A stretch of 64,000 nucleotides of DNA from Physcocola sp002396385 (GCA_946535435.1 CAMNDM010000009.1:28449-92448); one strand, 5' to 3'. Numbered from the stretch's first letter, positions 18,500-26,789 are shown. Translations and numbers: made by a program. The notes: generated from the sequence alone by a model not told the origin.

Positions 18500-20772
18500 T
18501 TTATAAACCGGAATGTCTTTTTATTTGCATATTTGAACGTGGCAATCACATTGTAGGCATTGTCCTGCATACAGATGTCGGCTACGTTGAAACTGTAATG
18601 TACGGTTGTGTTAATTCCGTCTTTTATGTAGAGGGTGCGTCCGCTCATGTCTGTAACCTGAATTTTTTGCAAGCGGTCTCCTTTCGGAATCTCTATATTC
18701 AGTTCTCCAGTTGTGAAAGCGGGGTAGCATAGGGCATTCTCCACGTAGCGGGTCGAATCGATAGGAGGCTCTGTCGGAGTTATCGGATTCAAGTCGTCGC
18801 TGTGGTCCCATCCGTCCCTCACCACAACGTCTACCATCAGAGAGGTTGGCGCAGCTATTTGGGGGTGTGCTGTAAAAGGCACCCATTGTTTGTCTGCATT
18901 TTTGAAGAATGCTGTGTTCTGTTCTTCGGTCTCTTTAGGGTCGCTATAGTAAAGTGCGAAAGGGGTGTAATTGGTGATACTAGTTTCCGGCACTGTTATC
19001 GATACGAAGAATGTGGTGTCTAGTTTCAATGGAGTCTTTAGTCTGATGTAGTTCTCCATACTGCCCCACTGGGGAGTGTCTTCTGTGAATACTTTGTCTT
19101 TATACGGATTGTATTGTTTTGTCTGGATGCGTATCAGTTGCTCGTATATCAAACTGTCGGGTTTGTTCGCTCCTTTGTAAATGCGTAGGTATACAGGCCT
19201 CTTGCTGCTGTATTGGGCTACGACAGGGAAGAAGTATACACCATAAAGGGTGATTTCTTTTTCTGTATCGTATTTCTCCGAATATTCGGTTATACCTTGA
19301 TTGTTTGTTCCCACTGCATAGTACTTGTTGTTCTCGACTTCTGGAACGGCTGGCACTTCGTTCCAACTTCGGTGGCTGATGCGCCGGCATGGGTATTTAT
19401 AGGGTTCCAAACCATCAAGAACACTGACTCCGCTGCCTTTTGGATCCAACCAGTAACCTAGGTTCTTATCGTAAGTGTCTTTGTCCCATACCTTATATAA
19501 TTGCCAGAAATAATCATCTCCTGGTTTGTCGCAATTGGCATTCGTGTCGCCTCCTGTAAGACAGCCGACAATATGGTCTTTGCTGTCGAAAAGAGCCCCT
19601 CCGCTTGACCCTCCTTCGGTCATACCTTCATCCCACCGGTATATCCGCCAGTGCGAGTTCTCGTAGAATAATTTGGTGTTGTCGAACGATGCGGTAGATG
19701 GTGTGGCTTCGTCTCTCGATATTTTTTTTACGTCACCATAAGGGTGGTGGAAGCAGTAAACAGGGCCTGATATGTATGATTCTCGGTTCCAACCAGCGTA
19801 ATACGGACGGAAGTCGACAGGTGGAATTTCGTTCATCTGTATCAAAATCATGTCTCTGCTCTTGCGTGAGGCTATCATTTTTGCTCCACTCAAACTCATC
19901 TCTCTCGAACCTTCTATAGGCCATTCTTCGCTAGGTGCCTCATAGTTGAAAAATGCGACGGTGGTGTGGACCAAATTAGTGTCTAGCCTGTATTTTTCAA
20001 CCGGTTGCCCATTTTGTAGCTCTTCGTATGTTTCCCAATAGCAGTGGCTTGATGAGACGATGTAGGGGTTGGCATCGTTGTTCGTGTTGTTGATAAGGTT
20101 TCCTGAGCAATATACGGCTCCGTCTATTATCAGTTCGCATGAACTTCTTTTTGTAAGGCTGACGGGGGCGCTTGCTGCTTCTATGTGGCAACTTTCGCTT
20201 GAACCGAACGACGGAAGTGTTTTTAGACCTTTAAAATCGTGATTGACTCGCTTAATGACAAGGTCGGCTTTGAAATCGGGGTTGACGGGCTCTTCGTATG
20301 CAATTATGATCTCGTCACCGTCGATGGGGCTTATTGCAAAATTGTAGGGCGTGTTGTTTGCTTTAGTGTAGGCGCCCTTTATTTGCTCTTGATTAGGGCT
20401 GTAGAGGAACAGGCGCGCTCCTGTTGGAACTTTAAAGTCTTTTAGTATTATGTTCAGCGAATATGCGTTTTCTGACTTTAATCCAAGTCGCCAAATATTG
20501 AAGTCGCCAGATTTTGAATGCTGGCCTTTTTCTTTAAGGTTGATGTCTACTGCAAATTTGTGTGCGAAAATGTTGCCGCACAAAGGTCCCCTCTTTTTGT
20601 GGTCTGACTTGAAGTCGGTTTTCGGCATTACTATGGTTGGTATTGCGTTTCTCCCTTTTAAACTGCTTTGGTTGTCTTCTAAAGGGAAACCGCCTTCATT
20701 GGTCTGGCTGAATGTCGTGCTAACGTTAAATAGGACGAAAAGTAATAGTAAAAAGCGGACTTTTGTATTCAT
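18484..20772 (-). CDS. Secreted trypsin-like serine endopeptidase with T9SS-like C-terminal domain
   Basis: A signal peptide (VRFLLLLFVLFNVSTTFS) is followed by a beta-rich prodomain, then an S1-type chymotrypsin fold: His in IVSSSHCYW (about residue 243), Asp in SRDMILIQMN (about 307) and Ser in EGGSSGGALFD (about 388). Cys-containing strands such as SCELIIDGAVYCSGNLI and the layout resemble bacterial lysyl endopeptidases, but cleavage specificity cannot be read. The last 80 residues (LNIEIPKGDRLQKIQVTDMS) resemble a T9SS C-terminal sorting domain. Presumed cell-surface or secreted protease involved in peptide nutrition. Its 3' end overlaps fau by 16 bases. Confidence 0.88.
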   Translation of the reverse strand: MNTKVRFLLLLFVLFNVSTTFSQTNEGGFPLEDNQSSLKGRNAIPTIVMPKTDFKSDHKKRGPLCGNIFAHKFAVDINLKEKGQHSKSGDFNIWRLGLKSENAYSLNIILKDFKVPTGARLFLYSPNQEQIKGAYTKANNTPYNFAISPIDGDEIIIAYEEPVNPDFKADLVIKRVNHDFKGLKTLPSFGSSESCHIEAASAPVSLTKRSSCELIIDGAVYCSGNLINNTNNDANPYIVSSSHCYWETYEELQNGQPVEKYRLDTNLVHTTVAFFNYEAPSEEWPIEGSREMSLSGAKMIASRKSRDMILIQMNEIPPVDFRPYYAGWNRESYISGPVYCFHHPYGDVKKISRDEATPSTASFDNTKLFYENSHWRIYRWDEGMTEGGSSGGALFDSKDHIVGCLTGGDTNANCDKPGDDYFWQLYKVWDKDTYDKNLGYWLDPKGSGVSVLDGLEPYKYPCRRISHRSWNEVPAVPEVENNKYYAVGTNNQGITEYSEKYDTEKEITLYGVYFFPVVAQYSSKRPVYLRIYKGANKPDSLIYEQLIRIQTKQYNPYKDKVFTEDTPQWGSMENYIRLKTPLKLDTTFFVSITVPETSITNYTPFALYYSDPKETEEQNTAFFKNADKQWVPFTAHPQIAAPTSLMVDVVVRDGWDHSDDLNPITPTEPPIDSTRYVENALCYPAFTTGELNIEIPKGDRLQKIQVTDMSGRTLYIKDGINTTVHYSFNVADICMQDNAYNVIATFKYANKKTFRFIKWRSK

Positions 20773-20833
20773 TTTGTCACATGTGTTTTTTTCTGAAAAG
20801 GAAGAGAGAAAACCTTTTCTTGTCGTATCTTTC

Positions 20834-21169
20834 TTAAATGTCTTTTTCGTAGATGGCCGTGTTGTCGGTGCTTTCCACTACCTCTACCTTATAGCAGCCA
20901 GGCAATTGGTCGCATACCCAACGGGCAATGTTCTCGGCGGTAGGGTTAAAGTCGAAGACTTCGTTTAGGTTCTGATGGTCCATTTTGTCTTTGACGATAC
21001 GCTTTACCTCTGAAAAGTCAATTACCATACCATTCTCGTTCAGCTCTTTAGCCTGACAGTAGACGGTAATCAGCCAGTTGTGTCCGTGCAACCGGTTACA
21101 GGGTGTGGCGTAGGTTGTTTTCAACTGGTGGGCTGCCGATATTTCTATTGTTTTCTTAATCTTGTACAT
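20834..21169 (-). CDS. queD: 6-carboxy-5,6,7,8-tetrahydropterin synthase (QueD/PTPS family)
   Basis: A compact 111-residue PTPS-fold protein: zinc ligands in ISAAHQL and LHGHNW, catalytic Cys in PCNRLHGHNW, the catalytic His in DKMDHQNLN, and the conserved PTAENIARW and VESTDNTAIY segments. QueD makes 6-carboxytetrahydropterin for queuosine and other 7-deazaguanine nucleosides. The other queuosine genes are not in the window. A -7 box (TACCTTTG) lies about 20 bases upstream. A 6-pyruvoyl-tetrahydropterin synthase role cannot be excluded from sequence, but the short bacterial form favours QueD. Confidence 0.93.
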   Translation of the reverse strand: MYKIKKTIEISAAHQLKTTYATPCNRLHGHNWLITVYCQAKELNENGMVIDFSEVKRIVKDKMDHQNLNEVFDFNPTAENIARWVCDQLPGCYKVEVVESTDNTAIYEKDI

Positions 21170-21190
21170 AGATAATTGCTTTTCTTCCTA

Positions 21191-21198
21191 CAAAGGTA
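21191..21198 (-). promoter_or_regulatory. -7 promoter box of queD
   Basis: TACCTTTG on the minus strand matches TAnnTTTG and is 22 bases before the ATG. No clear -33 element. Confidence 0.5.
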
Positions 21199-21229
21199 CA
21201 TATTTTCATTCTATAATCTTGTTTACACT

Positions 21230-22211
21230 TTATTTTAATGCGGTTATCTTTTTGTAAGCTTCATTGATTTCTGCCATTTTGTGTTCGCAGAAGCTCTTGT
21301 TTCCTGTGTTTTTAGCAAGGTCTGGGTGGTATTCGAGTGCCAGTTTGTGGTAGGCATTCCGTACGTCTTCTGTGCTTGCCGACGAGGTCAGTCCAAGCGC
21401 ATTGTAAAACTTCTCGTTAGGAGAGGCGGTGCTTGTGGTCTGCTGACCCGCTTTTTTGCTCTGCTGTTGCTCGTATGTTCTTGAACGAAGCGGACTCCAC
21501 GACTCGTTGAGGGTGTTGACGAGCTTTGGCGCTAACTTAATCTGTCTCATAAAAAGCTGGAGCGCACTCCACTCGTTGTCTTTTATGCCATCGTCCACAA
21601 CGAACAGGTTGAAGAGCAGCGAGGCGAAACTCTGTTTTTCGTTCTGTCGCCATTCCCTGATTCTTTGTATGGCTAGAGCCTCCCCGCCTGGTTCGCGGAA
21701 CTGCCAGTAAAGGCGAAGACGGGTGCCGTACTCACTTTTCAGAGATTCGGCTATCTCCTTTTTATAGTCCATTCCTTCGCCAAAGTAAAGGAGAATAATC
21801 TTCTTCCCCTTCTCGTCTGTGTGTGCATCTCTATAGGTCGCCAAGAAAATGTACTTCTCTTCCAAAAACTCAAGTTGCGACTCTTTCGCAGAGGCGTTGA
21901 AGCCTGCAAACTTTTTCACGATGCAGAAGCTTTCTTCAAAACTTTTTTTCAGAACCTTCTCATATCCGATTTCTCCTTGTCTTTTGCCGAGGTGGCCCAA
22001 TAAGCCCCAGTTGAATATGAACCTCCCGCCTATGGTTAATGTACAAGTTGTGAGTATGGTAGGTATGGATACTATAAATAAGTTGAGTTTGCCAGCTATT
22101 AGAAAAGCGATGCCATAAAAAAACTGCCGTTAACATTATTGTAACGAATGCTGCAAGTACGTTGATGATTGAAATATAATAGTATTTCAAACTTAAAAGT
22201 AGGTCTTTCAT
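21230..22211 (-). CDS. TerB/DnaJ-domain membrane protein, reading frame broken by a T7 tract
   Basis: The C-terminal 65 residues are a J domain (KFYNALGLTSSASTEDVRNAYHKLALEYHPD, with HPD), preceded by a TerB-like helical region (LLFNLFVVDDGIKDNEWSALQ); together these resemble DjlA-type co-chaperones that stimulate Hsp70/DnaK at the membrane. The long frame 21230-22000 begins only with TTG and opens upstream as far as a TAA at about 22130, encoding two hydrophobic stretches (FYGIAFLIAG; LFIVSIPTILTTCTLTIGG). The matching ATG (22211; MKDLLLSLKYYY) is in another frame, and the frames meet at seven T (minus strand) at 22117-22123. Six T would give one 326-residue protein with N-terminal membrane segments. 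Either an indel (real or from sequencing), phase variation, or a frameshift site. Confidence 0.8.
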
Positions 22212-22224
22212 TTTGTTCGGATTG

Positions 22225-22256
22225 CTTGTCTTTGCCTCTTTATTGACGTATATTTG
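22225..22256 (+). promoter_or_regulatory. Bacteroidota-type promoter of the small membrane protein
   Basis: CTTG (22225-22228), 20-base spacer, TATATTTG (22249-22256). The predicted leader to the ATG at 22275 is only about 12 bases. Confidence 0.65.
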
Positions 22257-22274
22257 TGTGCCAAAATGTAGATT

Positions 22275-22556
22275 ATGAAAGCAAAGAAACATATAATAGT
22301 ATTGGTGGCTTTGGCCTTGTATGGTCTGGGTATGCCGCTATACCAGTACCTTGTGAATGGAGCCCGCCTTAATGACCTTTTGCTCACCTGGGGGGTGATG
22401 GCTGTTATTATTGTTTTACTTTACCTTATTTACAGCCGGATGGAGAAACTCCGTGAAAAACACCAGTTCGAAGATGCCGCTAAGGAGATGGGGGAGGATT
22501 TTGACGATGACGACCCTGGAGAGGATGCTTACCGTCTCCCTCCCGACAACAAATAA
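22275..22556 (+). CDS. Small two-helix membrane protein, unknown function
   Basis: A 93-residue protein with two predicted membrane helices (HIIVLVALALYGLGMPLY, about 6-23; LLTWGVMAVIIVLLYLIYS, about 36-54) and a charged cytoplasmic tail rich in Asp/Glu (DFDDDDPGED). A well-formed promoter precedes it. It diverges from the DnaJ-domain gene and converges on the next gene with a 2-base gap. No family recognised. Confidence 0.7.
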   Translation: MKAKKHIIVLVALALYGLGMPLYQYLVNGARLNDLLLTWGVMAVIIVLLYLIYSRMEKLREKHQFEDAAKEMGEDFDDDDPGEDAYRLPPDNK

Positions 22557-22558
22557 AC

Positions 22559-22840
22559 CTATTTGTTCATATCCTCTTCAAACTTGCGCAGTGCTGCTAG
22601 GTCGTGGTAGATGCTGAAACGTGTGTCGGTCCATATAAGGTCGGCATCGTCCATGCCCATTTCAGAACGTAGTTCTTCCATACAGGCAAGGGCCTTTTTC
22701 TCCGAAAGAAAGCATGCGCAAAGTTCAATGTCGGTTTCCCAACTGCATTTGTCGGATTGTACACTTAAAAAGTAGTCTCCTTTCCTGATGCAGATGGCGT
22801 GCAAGTCGCTGTCAACGCATCCGTAAATGTCTATCTTCAT
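22559..22840 (-). CDS. Hypothetical protein, 93 residues
   Basis: Begins MKIDIYGCVDSDLHAICIRK; soluble, acidic, with four cysteines in the first 55 residues and an alpha/beta pattern. No signal peptide or membrane segment and no family recognised. Supported by frame length, an ATG start and a compact convergent arrangement with the small membrane protein gene. Confidence 0.6.
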   Translation of the reverse strand: MKIDIYGCVDSDLHAICIRKGDYFLSVQSDKCSWETDIELCACFLSEKKALACMEELRSEMGMDDADLIWTDTRFSIYHDLAALRKFEEDMNK

Positions 22841-22872
22841 TTTGTGCTAAATGTCTTTTTTACAAAAATAGC

Positions 22873-22918
22873 AAAAAAATAGAGGTGTAACATAATGTTT
22901 CCATTATGAGACGCCTCT
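22873..22918 (-). terminator. Intrinsic terminator of the glycoside hydrolase gene
   Basis: Minus strand: a 17-base arm AGAGGCGTCTCATAATG pairs with CATTATGTTACACCTCT (14 of 17 positions), GAAA loop, followed by A and seven T. It lies 25 bases after the stop of the 22943-24871 gene. Confidence 0.85.
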
Positions 22919-22942
22919 GCCTTATTTCTGTGAATTCTGTTG

Positions 22943-24871
22943 TTATTTCAAAATGAATTTTAGTTCACCTTTGTTTGGAATAACTGCGATGTAGACTTTG
23001 CCGGTTTTAAGCTTGTTCGCTTTAACTTTTCTTCCTTCTAAATCGTAGAAACGGGCGTCCTTTATCGTCTTAATGTCGTTGTAAACAACAGGAGCGCTGC
23101 TCTCTTTGTTCTTTTCAAATTTCAACCAGTCGATATTCACATAACTACCGTTGATGACGATTCTCACTAAGTGCGTTCCTTTATCAATTGCAACCGTGGC
23201 AATTGGCAACTCTTGGTAAACCGTCCAGTTGTCTCCTGTTTTAGGGATGACATAGTCATTGGTGACTTCTTCATCATCAATATAAAGGCGGAATCCATCG
23301 AGATCGCCCCCGTTTGAGACTTTTGCCGTGATATCGTAAAGAGAAGATTCTTGGACATTTACAGTGTATTCGGTCCATTCGCCGAATTCTGTATAGCCCA
23401 ATGCATAACCGTCGTCCGACTTAACGATGTCTACGCAGTCGTCGCGATATTCGCTGCCTCTGTTCTCATCCTCATTGTCGTGATAAGAGAACCCCTCTCC
23501 ACCAACATCGTAATTTTCCGCTTCTATTATGCCTGGAATAGTGGCAGCAATGCCATTGAACGTAGTCTGTGGAATGTCTACGGCAGAGAATTGAATGCGG
23601 TAGGCATACAGAGGATTTTCAATCAGAATTGGCAAGGTGAAGTCTGGTCCGTAAATGTTCATCACTTCCTCCGAAATTAGTTGGGTGCTGGTTACTGGCA
23701 GGTCTTTGTCTTCCCATGTAACCCGTTCAACCGTCACCTTTATTTTACCATTCAGAAAATTAGGCCATTTCGAAAAGTAAACCTCTGCGTTGCCTTTGTA
23801 GTTGCCACCTACAACAATGCTGGCATAGTTGTGTTTCCTGTTTACGGCAGCAAACCCGTCTAAACCATCGCTGTAATCGTTTGGTGGGGTTACCATAGCC
23901 ATATAGCCGGTCATGTCGCCATACCATTTATAGAGCCACCATCCTCCGCCAGGTTCGTTGTCGGCAGTCAGCAAACTGCCTAGTCGGCCAGGTAGACCCG
24001 TAAACCACCACGATATGGTTGCGCTTTCTACGTTGTTGCGTTCAAATTTCGCAATGAAGGGAACGCTGTAACCTGGACAACCTTCTAGCTTTCTTTGATT
24101 GTCGTTGAAGCCTGCGCTGTATTCGTTGATGCACAACGGCAGATTCGGCATACCTAGTTCTTTCGTTAATTCGCGGTAGTCTTCGGCTGCCGCTGCAAAA
24201 CTCTCACTTCCCCATTGGTGCCAACATACAAGGTCGGGCATGCAGTTGTTTTCTATGCAGAAGTTAAAGAATTCCTTGAAGAGGTCTCTGCTGTAAAATG
24301 AAGTGGCCGGTCCAACGATTTTAATGTCGGGGAAGTATTTGCGGATAAGGTCGTAAGTTGGTTTCCACAATACTGTGTTAAAATCGCCATTGCTATCTTG
24401 CCAGGTTTCGTTGACTTCGTTCCAAATCACATAACTGTGAATGTTGTCTAATCCCGAATCCTTATGCTTTTTCAGCACATCTTCTACCATAGCCAGCCAT
24501 TTTTTTTGTCCTGGCCACTGGTAGGGCCAGTAGGGTAGTAAGTCGGCCATCAAAAACTGCACTTTTGCATCGGTTCCTCTCAGTCGTTCTGCCACAACAA
24601 ACCCATCGCCAAAGTTATGTTGGTTGCCGTCTTTACCTGATGGTGGTAAGCAATATACGTGCGGCTTTAAAGGCGCAACAAATACGTTGATATCTTCTGG
24701 TAGCGTTTCTGTAATGCCATAGAGAGCACCTGAAGCACAATGAGAGACGGGGCGAATGCTGTCTGTCAAATCTACTTCTATCGTTTCGACGGAAAATCCG
24801 TACGGTGTGGATAATCCCGTCAAAAATGGTATTGTGAATAGTATTCTTTTTAAAAAGTATGGCATACACAA
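22943..24871 (-). CDS. Secreted clan GH-A glycoside hydrolase with CBM6-like domain
   Basis: A signal peptide (LKRILFTIPFLTGLST) leads into a TIM-barrel glycosidase of GH39/GH5-like type: the acid/base Glu is in VIWNEVNE (about residue 150) and the nucleophile Glu in CINEYSAG (about 248), the spacing expected of clan A retaining enzymes. A beta-sandwich segment follows, then a CBM6/CBM35-like module (about 450-600: IPGIIEAENYDVGGEG ... YTEFGEWTEYTVNV ... NIDWLKFEK), usually binding xylan or similar hemicellulose. The last 40 residues (DARFYDLEGRKV ... GKVYIAV) resemble a short Bacteroidota C-terminal beta domain. Probable plant-polysaccharide degradation outside the cell; the exact GH family and substrate are uncertain. 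It stands alone, without SusC/SusD neighbours. Confidence 0.85.
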   Translation of the reverse strand: MCMPYFLKRILFTIPFLTGLSTPYGFSVETIEVDLTDSIRPVSHCASGALYGITETLPEDINVFVAPLKPHVYCLPPSGKDGNQHNFGDGFVVAERLRGTDAKVQFLMADLLPYWPYQWPGQKKWLAMVEDVLKKHKDSGLDNIHSYVIWNEVNETWQDSNGDFNTVLWKPTYDLIRKYFPDIKIVGPATSFYSRDLFKEFFNFCIENNCMPDLVCWHQWGSESFAAAAEDYRELTKELGMPNLPLCINEYSAGFNDNQRKLEGCPGYSVPFIAKFERNNVESATISWWFTGLPGRLGSLLTADNEPGGGWWLYKWYGDMTGYMAMVTPPNDYSDGLDGFAAVNRKHNYASIVVGGNYKGNAEVYFSKWPNFLNGKIKVTVERVTWEDKDLPVTSTQLISEEVMNIYGPDFTLPILIENPLYAYRIQFSAVDIPQTTFNGIAATIPGIIEAENYDVGGEGFSYHDNEDENRGSEYRDDCVDIVKSDDGYALGYTEFGEWTEYTVNVQESSLYDITAKVSNGGDLDGFRLYIDDEEVTNDYVIPKTGDNWTVYQELPIATVAIDKGTHLVRIVINGSYVNIDWLKFEKNKESSAPVVYNDIKTIKDARFYDLEGRKVKANKLKTGKVYIAVIPNKGELKFILK

Positions 24872-24895
24872 CTAACTCTACTTGATTGACTATGG

Positions 24896-24927
24896 CAAAT
24901 ATAGTTTTTAATGCTTTAATTTCCAAG
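24896..24927 (-). promoter_or_regulatory. Bacteroidota-type promoter of the glycoside hydrolase
   Basis: Minus strand CTTG (24927-24924), 20-base spacer, TATATTTG (24903-24896), about 25 bases before the start codon. Confidence 0.65.
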
Positions 24928-25072
24928 TGTCTGTCGTTCGGTATTCCAGGTGTCGTATATGGTGCCTTTACCTGATATTTTGGTAGAGACTATTCTGAAC
25001 CTCCCGGTTTTGTACGTGGTGTCGTTTAAATGTATACCACATTATGGGTATATAGATTTCCGTATTTGTGCG

Positions 25073-25104
25073 ATTGTTCGTGGAATATATACCACATAAT
25101 TTTG
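25073..25104 (+). promoter_or_regulatory. Bacteroidota-type promoter of the JAMM peptidase gene
   Basis: ATTG (25073-25076), 20-base spacer, TAATTTTG (25097-25104); leader about 80 bases. Confidence 0.55.
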
Positions 25105-25191
25105 CTTTATAAAAATGGATTTATGAGTGTTATCCTAGAAAACCATTAAGTTTAGTGAACGATATAGGAGAACTTAAATTGTATAGGAAAA

Positions 25192-25590
25192 ATGAAGATA
25201 AATAGAGCTGTATTGAATGAAATAATAGCGCAGGCGAAAAACGAACTGCCTGACGAAAGTTGTGGTTACTTGCTGGCGAATGCTGAAGGTATTATTGACG
25301 AGAATTGCCCTATGACTAACATTGACCATAGCCCGGAGCATTTCTCGTTTGACCCCAAGGAACAATTTGCCGCCATTAAGCACAGCCGTCAAACAGGCAA
25401 GAAACTGGTGGCTAACTGGCACAGCCATCCGTCTTCTCCATCACGCCCGTCTGTAGAAGATATTAAATTGGCTTACGACTCTACAATCACCTATTTTATT
25501 CTCTCATTAGCAACTGAAGAACCTGTTTTCAACGGTTTCCATATTGAGAATGGTAGTGTGGAAAAACTGGTTGTTGAAGTTGTTGATTGA
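25192..25590 (+). CDS. JAMM/Mov34-family metallopeptidase (Prok-JAB)
   Basis: A 132-residue single-domain protein with the complete JAMM zinc motif: Glu in LPDESCGYLL (about residue 23), then WHSHPSSPSRPSVED, giving His-x-His-Pro-x7-Ser-x2-Asp (about 82-94). Such enzymes cleave after C-terminal Gly-Gly of ubiquitin-like or sulfur-carrier proteins (for example CysO/ThiS-type) or act as isopeptidases. No E1/ThiF-like or ubiquitin-like gene is adjacent, so the partner is unknown. The catalytic set looks intact. Confidence 0.88.
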   Translation: MKINRAVLNEIIAQAKNELPDESCGYLLANAEGIIDENCPMTNIDHSPEHFSFDPKEQFAAIKHSRQTGKKLVANWHSHPSSPSRPSVEDIKLAYDSTITYFILSLATEEPVFNGFHIENGSVEKLVVEVVD

Positions 25591-25595
25591 TTTCG

Positions 25596-25672
25596 GAAGT
25601 TCATGCGGACTTCATAAACCTCCATCTTCCCGAAAGGGAACTCCCCGCTTTATGTCTTAAGGCGGGGGGACT
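25596..25672 (+). ncRNA. Three consecutive hairpins downstream of the JAMM gene (possible structured RNA or 3' UTR)
   Basis: In 77 bases: GAAGT/ACTTC (25596-25613, 8-base loop), TTCCC-GAAA-GGGAA with a GNRA tetraloop (25627-25640), and CCCCGC/GCGGGG (25643-25667). The third is followed only by a weak CTCTTTA, so it may be a poor terminator. The series looks like a folded RNA 3' end or a transposon-end remnant; assignment is open. Confidence 0.3.
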
Positions 25673-25699
25673 CTTTACATGCAACCACCAGCCTCCCGC

Positions 25700-25735
25700 A
25701 AAAAAACATGAGCCCAGTACAGCACTGGACTCATG
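25700..25735 (-). terminator. Intrinsic terminator of the cyclophilin gene
   Basis: Minus strand CATGAGTCCAGT / ACTGGGCTCATG (one mismatch) with a 5-base loop, followed by seven T; 31 bases after the stop codon at 25767. Confidence 0.9.
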
Positions 25736-25766
25736 CGATTATGCTTAACTGTATGTTTAGTAGATA

Positions 25767-26579
25767 TTATTTCTCGACATATACTTTGGTCATCTTAACA
25801 TCCTGAACCGGACGGTCGCCAGGAGCGGTTTCAACAGCGGCAATCTTATCCACCACCTCTAATCCTTCTACAATTTCGCCGAAGACGGTGTATTCCCCAT
25901 CAAGGAAAGGGGTTCCGCCAATTTCTTTGTATATTTTCTTTACTTCGTCGCTCATCTTGCATTCTTCGGGGTGTTCTGCCACATAGGCCTCGCATTGCTT
26001 AACGAAATCTTTTTGCAGTGCTTGTAAGCCTTCTTGGTCTTTGTTTATCATCATAGACTTGATCTTGTCCATGTTGGCTTTCTTCAATTCGTTGAACTTG
26101 CGCATCATAACTTGGTTTTTCATTCCCTCTTCCATGCGCTGCAATTCACTGTCGCTGTAGGTCTTTCCTTGAACAATATAGAACTGGCAGCCCGAACTTT
26201 TCTTCTCTGGGTTGACTTGGTCTCCTTGGCGTGCCGCAGAAAGCGCCCCCTTTTTGTGCATAAACTTAGGGTAGTTGAACTCGGCCGGAATCTGGTAACC
26301 GACGTCGCCTGCTCCAAGCTGTTTGCCGGCAGGTGCCCCCTTCGATTCAGGGTCACCGCCCTGTATCATGAAATCTTTGATGACACGGTGGAAAAGCAGG
26401 TCGTTATAGAACCCTTCTTTAACCAACTTCAAGAAATTGTCGCGGTGCTGTGGGGTCTCGTTGTAAAGCTTAACCTTCATGGTGCCATAGTTGGTTTCGA
26501 TTACCACTACGGGCTCTTTCGCATTGCATGACATAAGTGTTGTTATTAAGGTCGTTATTGTGATTAATTTTTTGAACAT
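25767..26579 (-). CDS. Cyclophilin-type peptidyl-prolyl cis-trans isomerase lipoprotein
   Basis: The lipobox LITTLMSC near residue 18 indicates export and lipidation. The catalytic cyclophilin pattern is LLFHRVIKDFMIQGGDP, with SSGCQFYIVQ and a C-terminal FGEIVEGLEVVDKIAAV. Between these is an insertion of about 80 helical, charged residues (ELQRMEEGMKNQ ... EHPEECKM) unusual for minimal cyclophilins but seen in Bacteroidota forms. The ATG at 26579 is chosen over an in-frame ATG ten codons upstream because an unusually strong AGGAGG lies 6 bases before it and the signal peptide starts there. Presumed periplasmic protein-folding factor. Confidence 0.93.
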   Translation of the reverse strand: MFKKLITITTLITTLMSCNAKEPVVVIETNYGTMKVKLYNETPQHRDNFLKLVKEGFYNDLLFHRVIKDFMIQGGDPESKGAPAGKQLGAGDVGYQIPAEFNYPKFMHKKGALSAARQGDQVNPEKKSSGCQFYIVQGKTYSDSELQRMEEGMKNQVMMRKFNELKKANMDKIKSMMINKDQEGLQALQKDFVKQCEAYVAEHPEECKMSDEVKKIYKEIGGTPFLDGEYTVFGEIVEGLEVVDKIAAVETAPGDRPVQDVKMTKVYVEK

Positions 26580-26606
26580 TTTTACCCTCCTTTTTTTAGG
26601 TTTATG

Positions 26607-26614
26607 CAAATTTA
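26607..26614 (-). promoter_or_regulatory. -7 promoter box of the cyclophilin gene
   Basis: TAAATTTG on the minus strand, 28 bases before the ATG; its position inside the longer open frame supports the shorter start. Confidence 0.45.
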
Positions 26615-26692
26615 ACTGCTTTTTTCGTTTTTATAACTGCTAGTGTTCATAAATTTTCTACCCTTTCCTTTCCGTATTACTTCTTTTTTCTG

Positions 26693-26700
26693 TATTTTTG
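26693..26700 (+). promoter_or_regulatory. -7 promoter box of rpmE2
   Basis: TATTTTTG matches TAnnTTTG; leader about 83 bases to the ATG at 26790. Confidence 0.55.
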
Positions 26701-26707
26701 CACCGCT

Positions 26708-26753
26708 GTTGCGACCAAAATGGGCAGTGCGACCTTTTGGAGTACAACGCAAC
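26708..26753 (+). promoter_or_regulatory. Structured leader of L31 mRNA (candidate autoregulatory element)
   Basis: Nested stems GTTGCG (26708-26713) / CGCAAC (26748-26753) and CCAAAA (26715-26720) / TTTTGG (26735-26740) enclose an apical region of 14 bases. It sits between the -7 box and the L31 start. L31 leader RNAs that control the gene are known in other phyla; here the role is inferred from position and pairing. Confidence 0.4.
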
Positions 26754-26789
26754 TTAATTATTGTAAACATTTTAAACGTATAATTCACA

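Larger units (their letters stand above)
24872..25191. other. Divergent intergenic region, glycoside hydrolase / JAMM peptidase
   Basis: Holds promoters for both flanking genes and two near-identical sites TATACCACAT(T/A)AT (25033-25045 and 25088-25100), the second overlapping the -7 box for the JAMM gene. No gene is seen here. Confidence 0.5.

Noticed and set aside
21960..22292. Separate 110-residue protein in the alternative frame upstream of the DnaJ-domain gene
   Set aside because: After the seven-T tract its sequence is not protein-like, whereas the part before it continues well into the J-domain frame.
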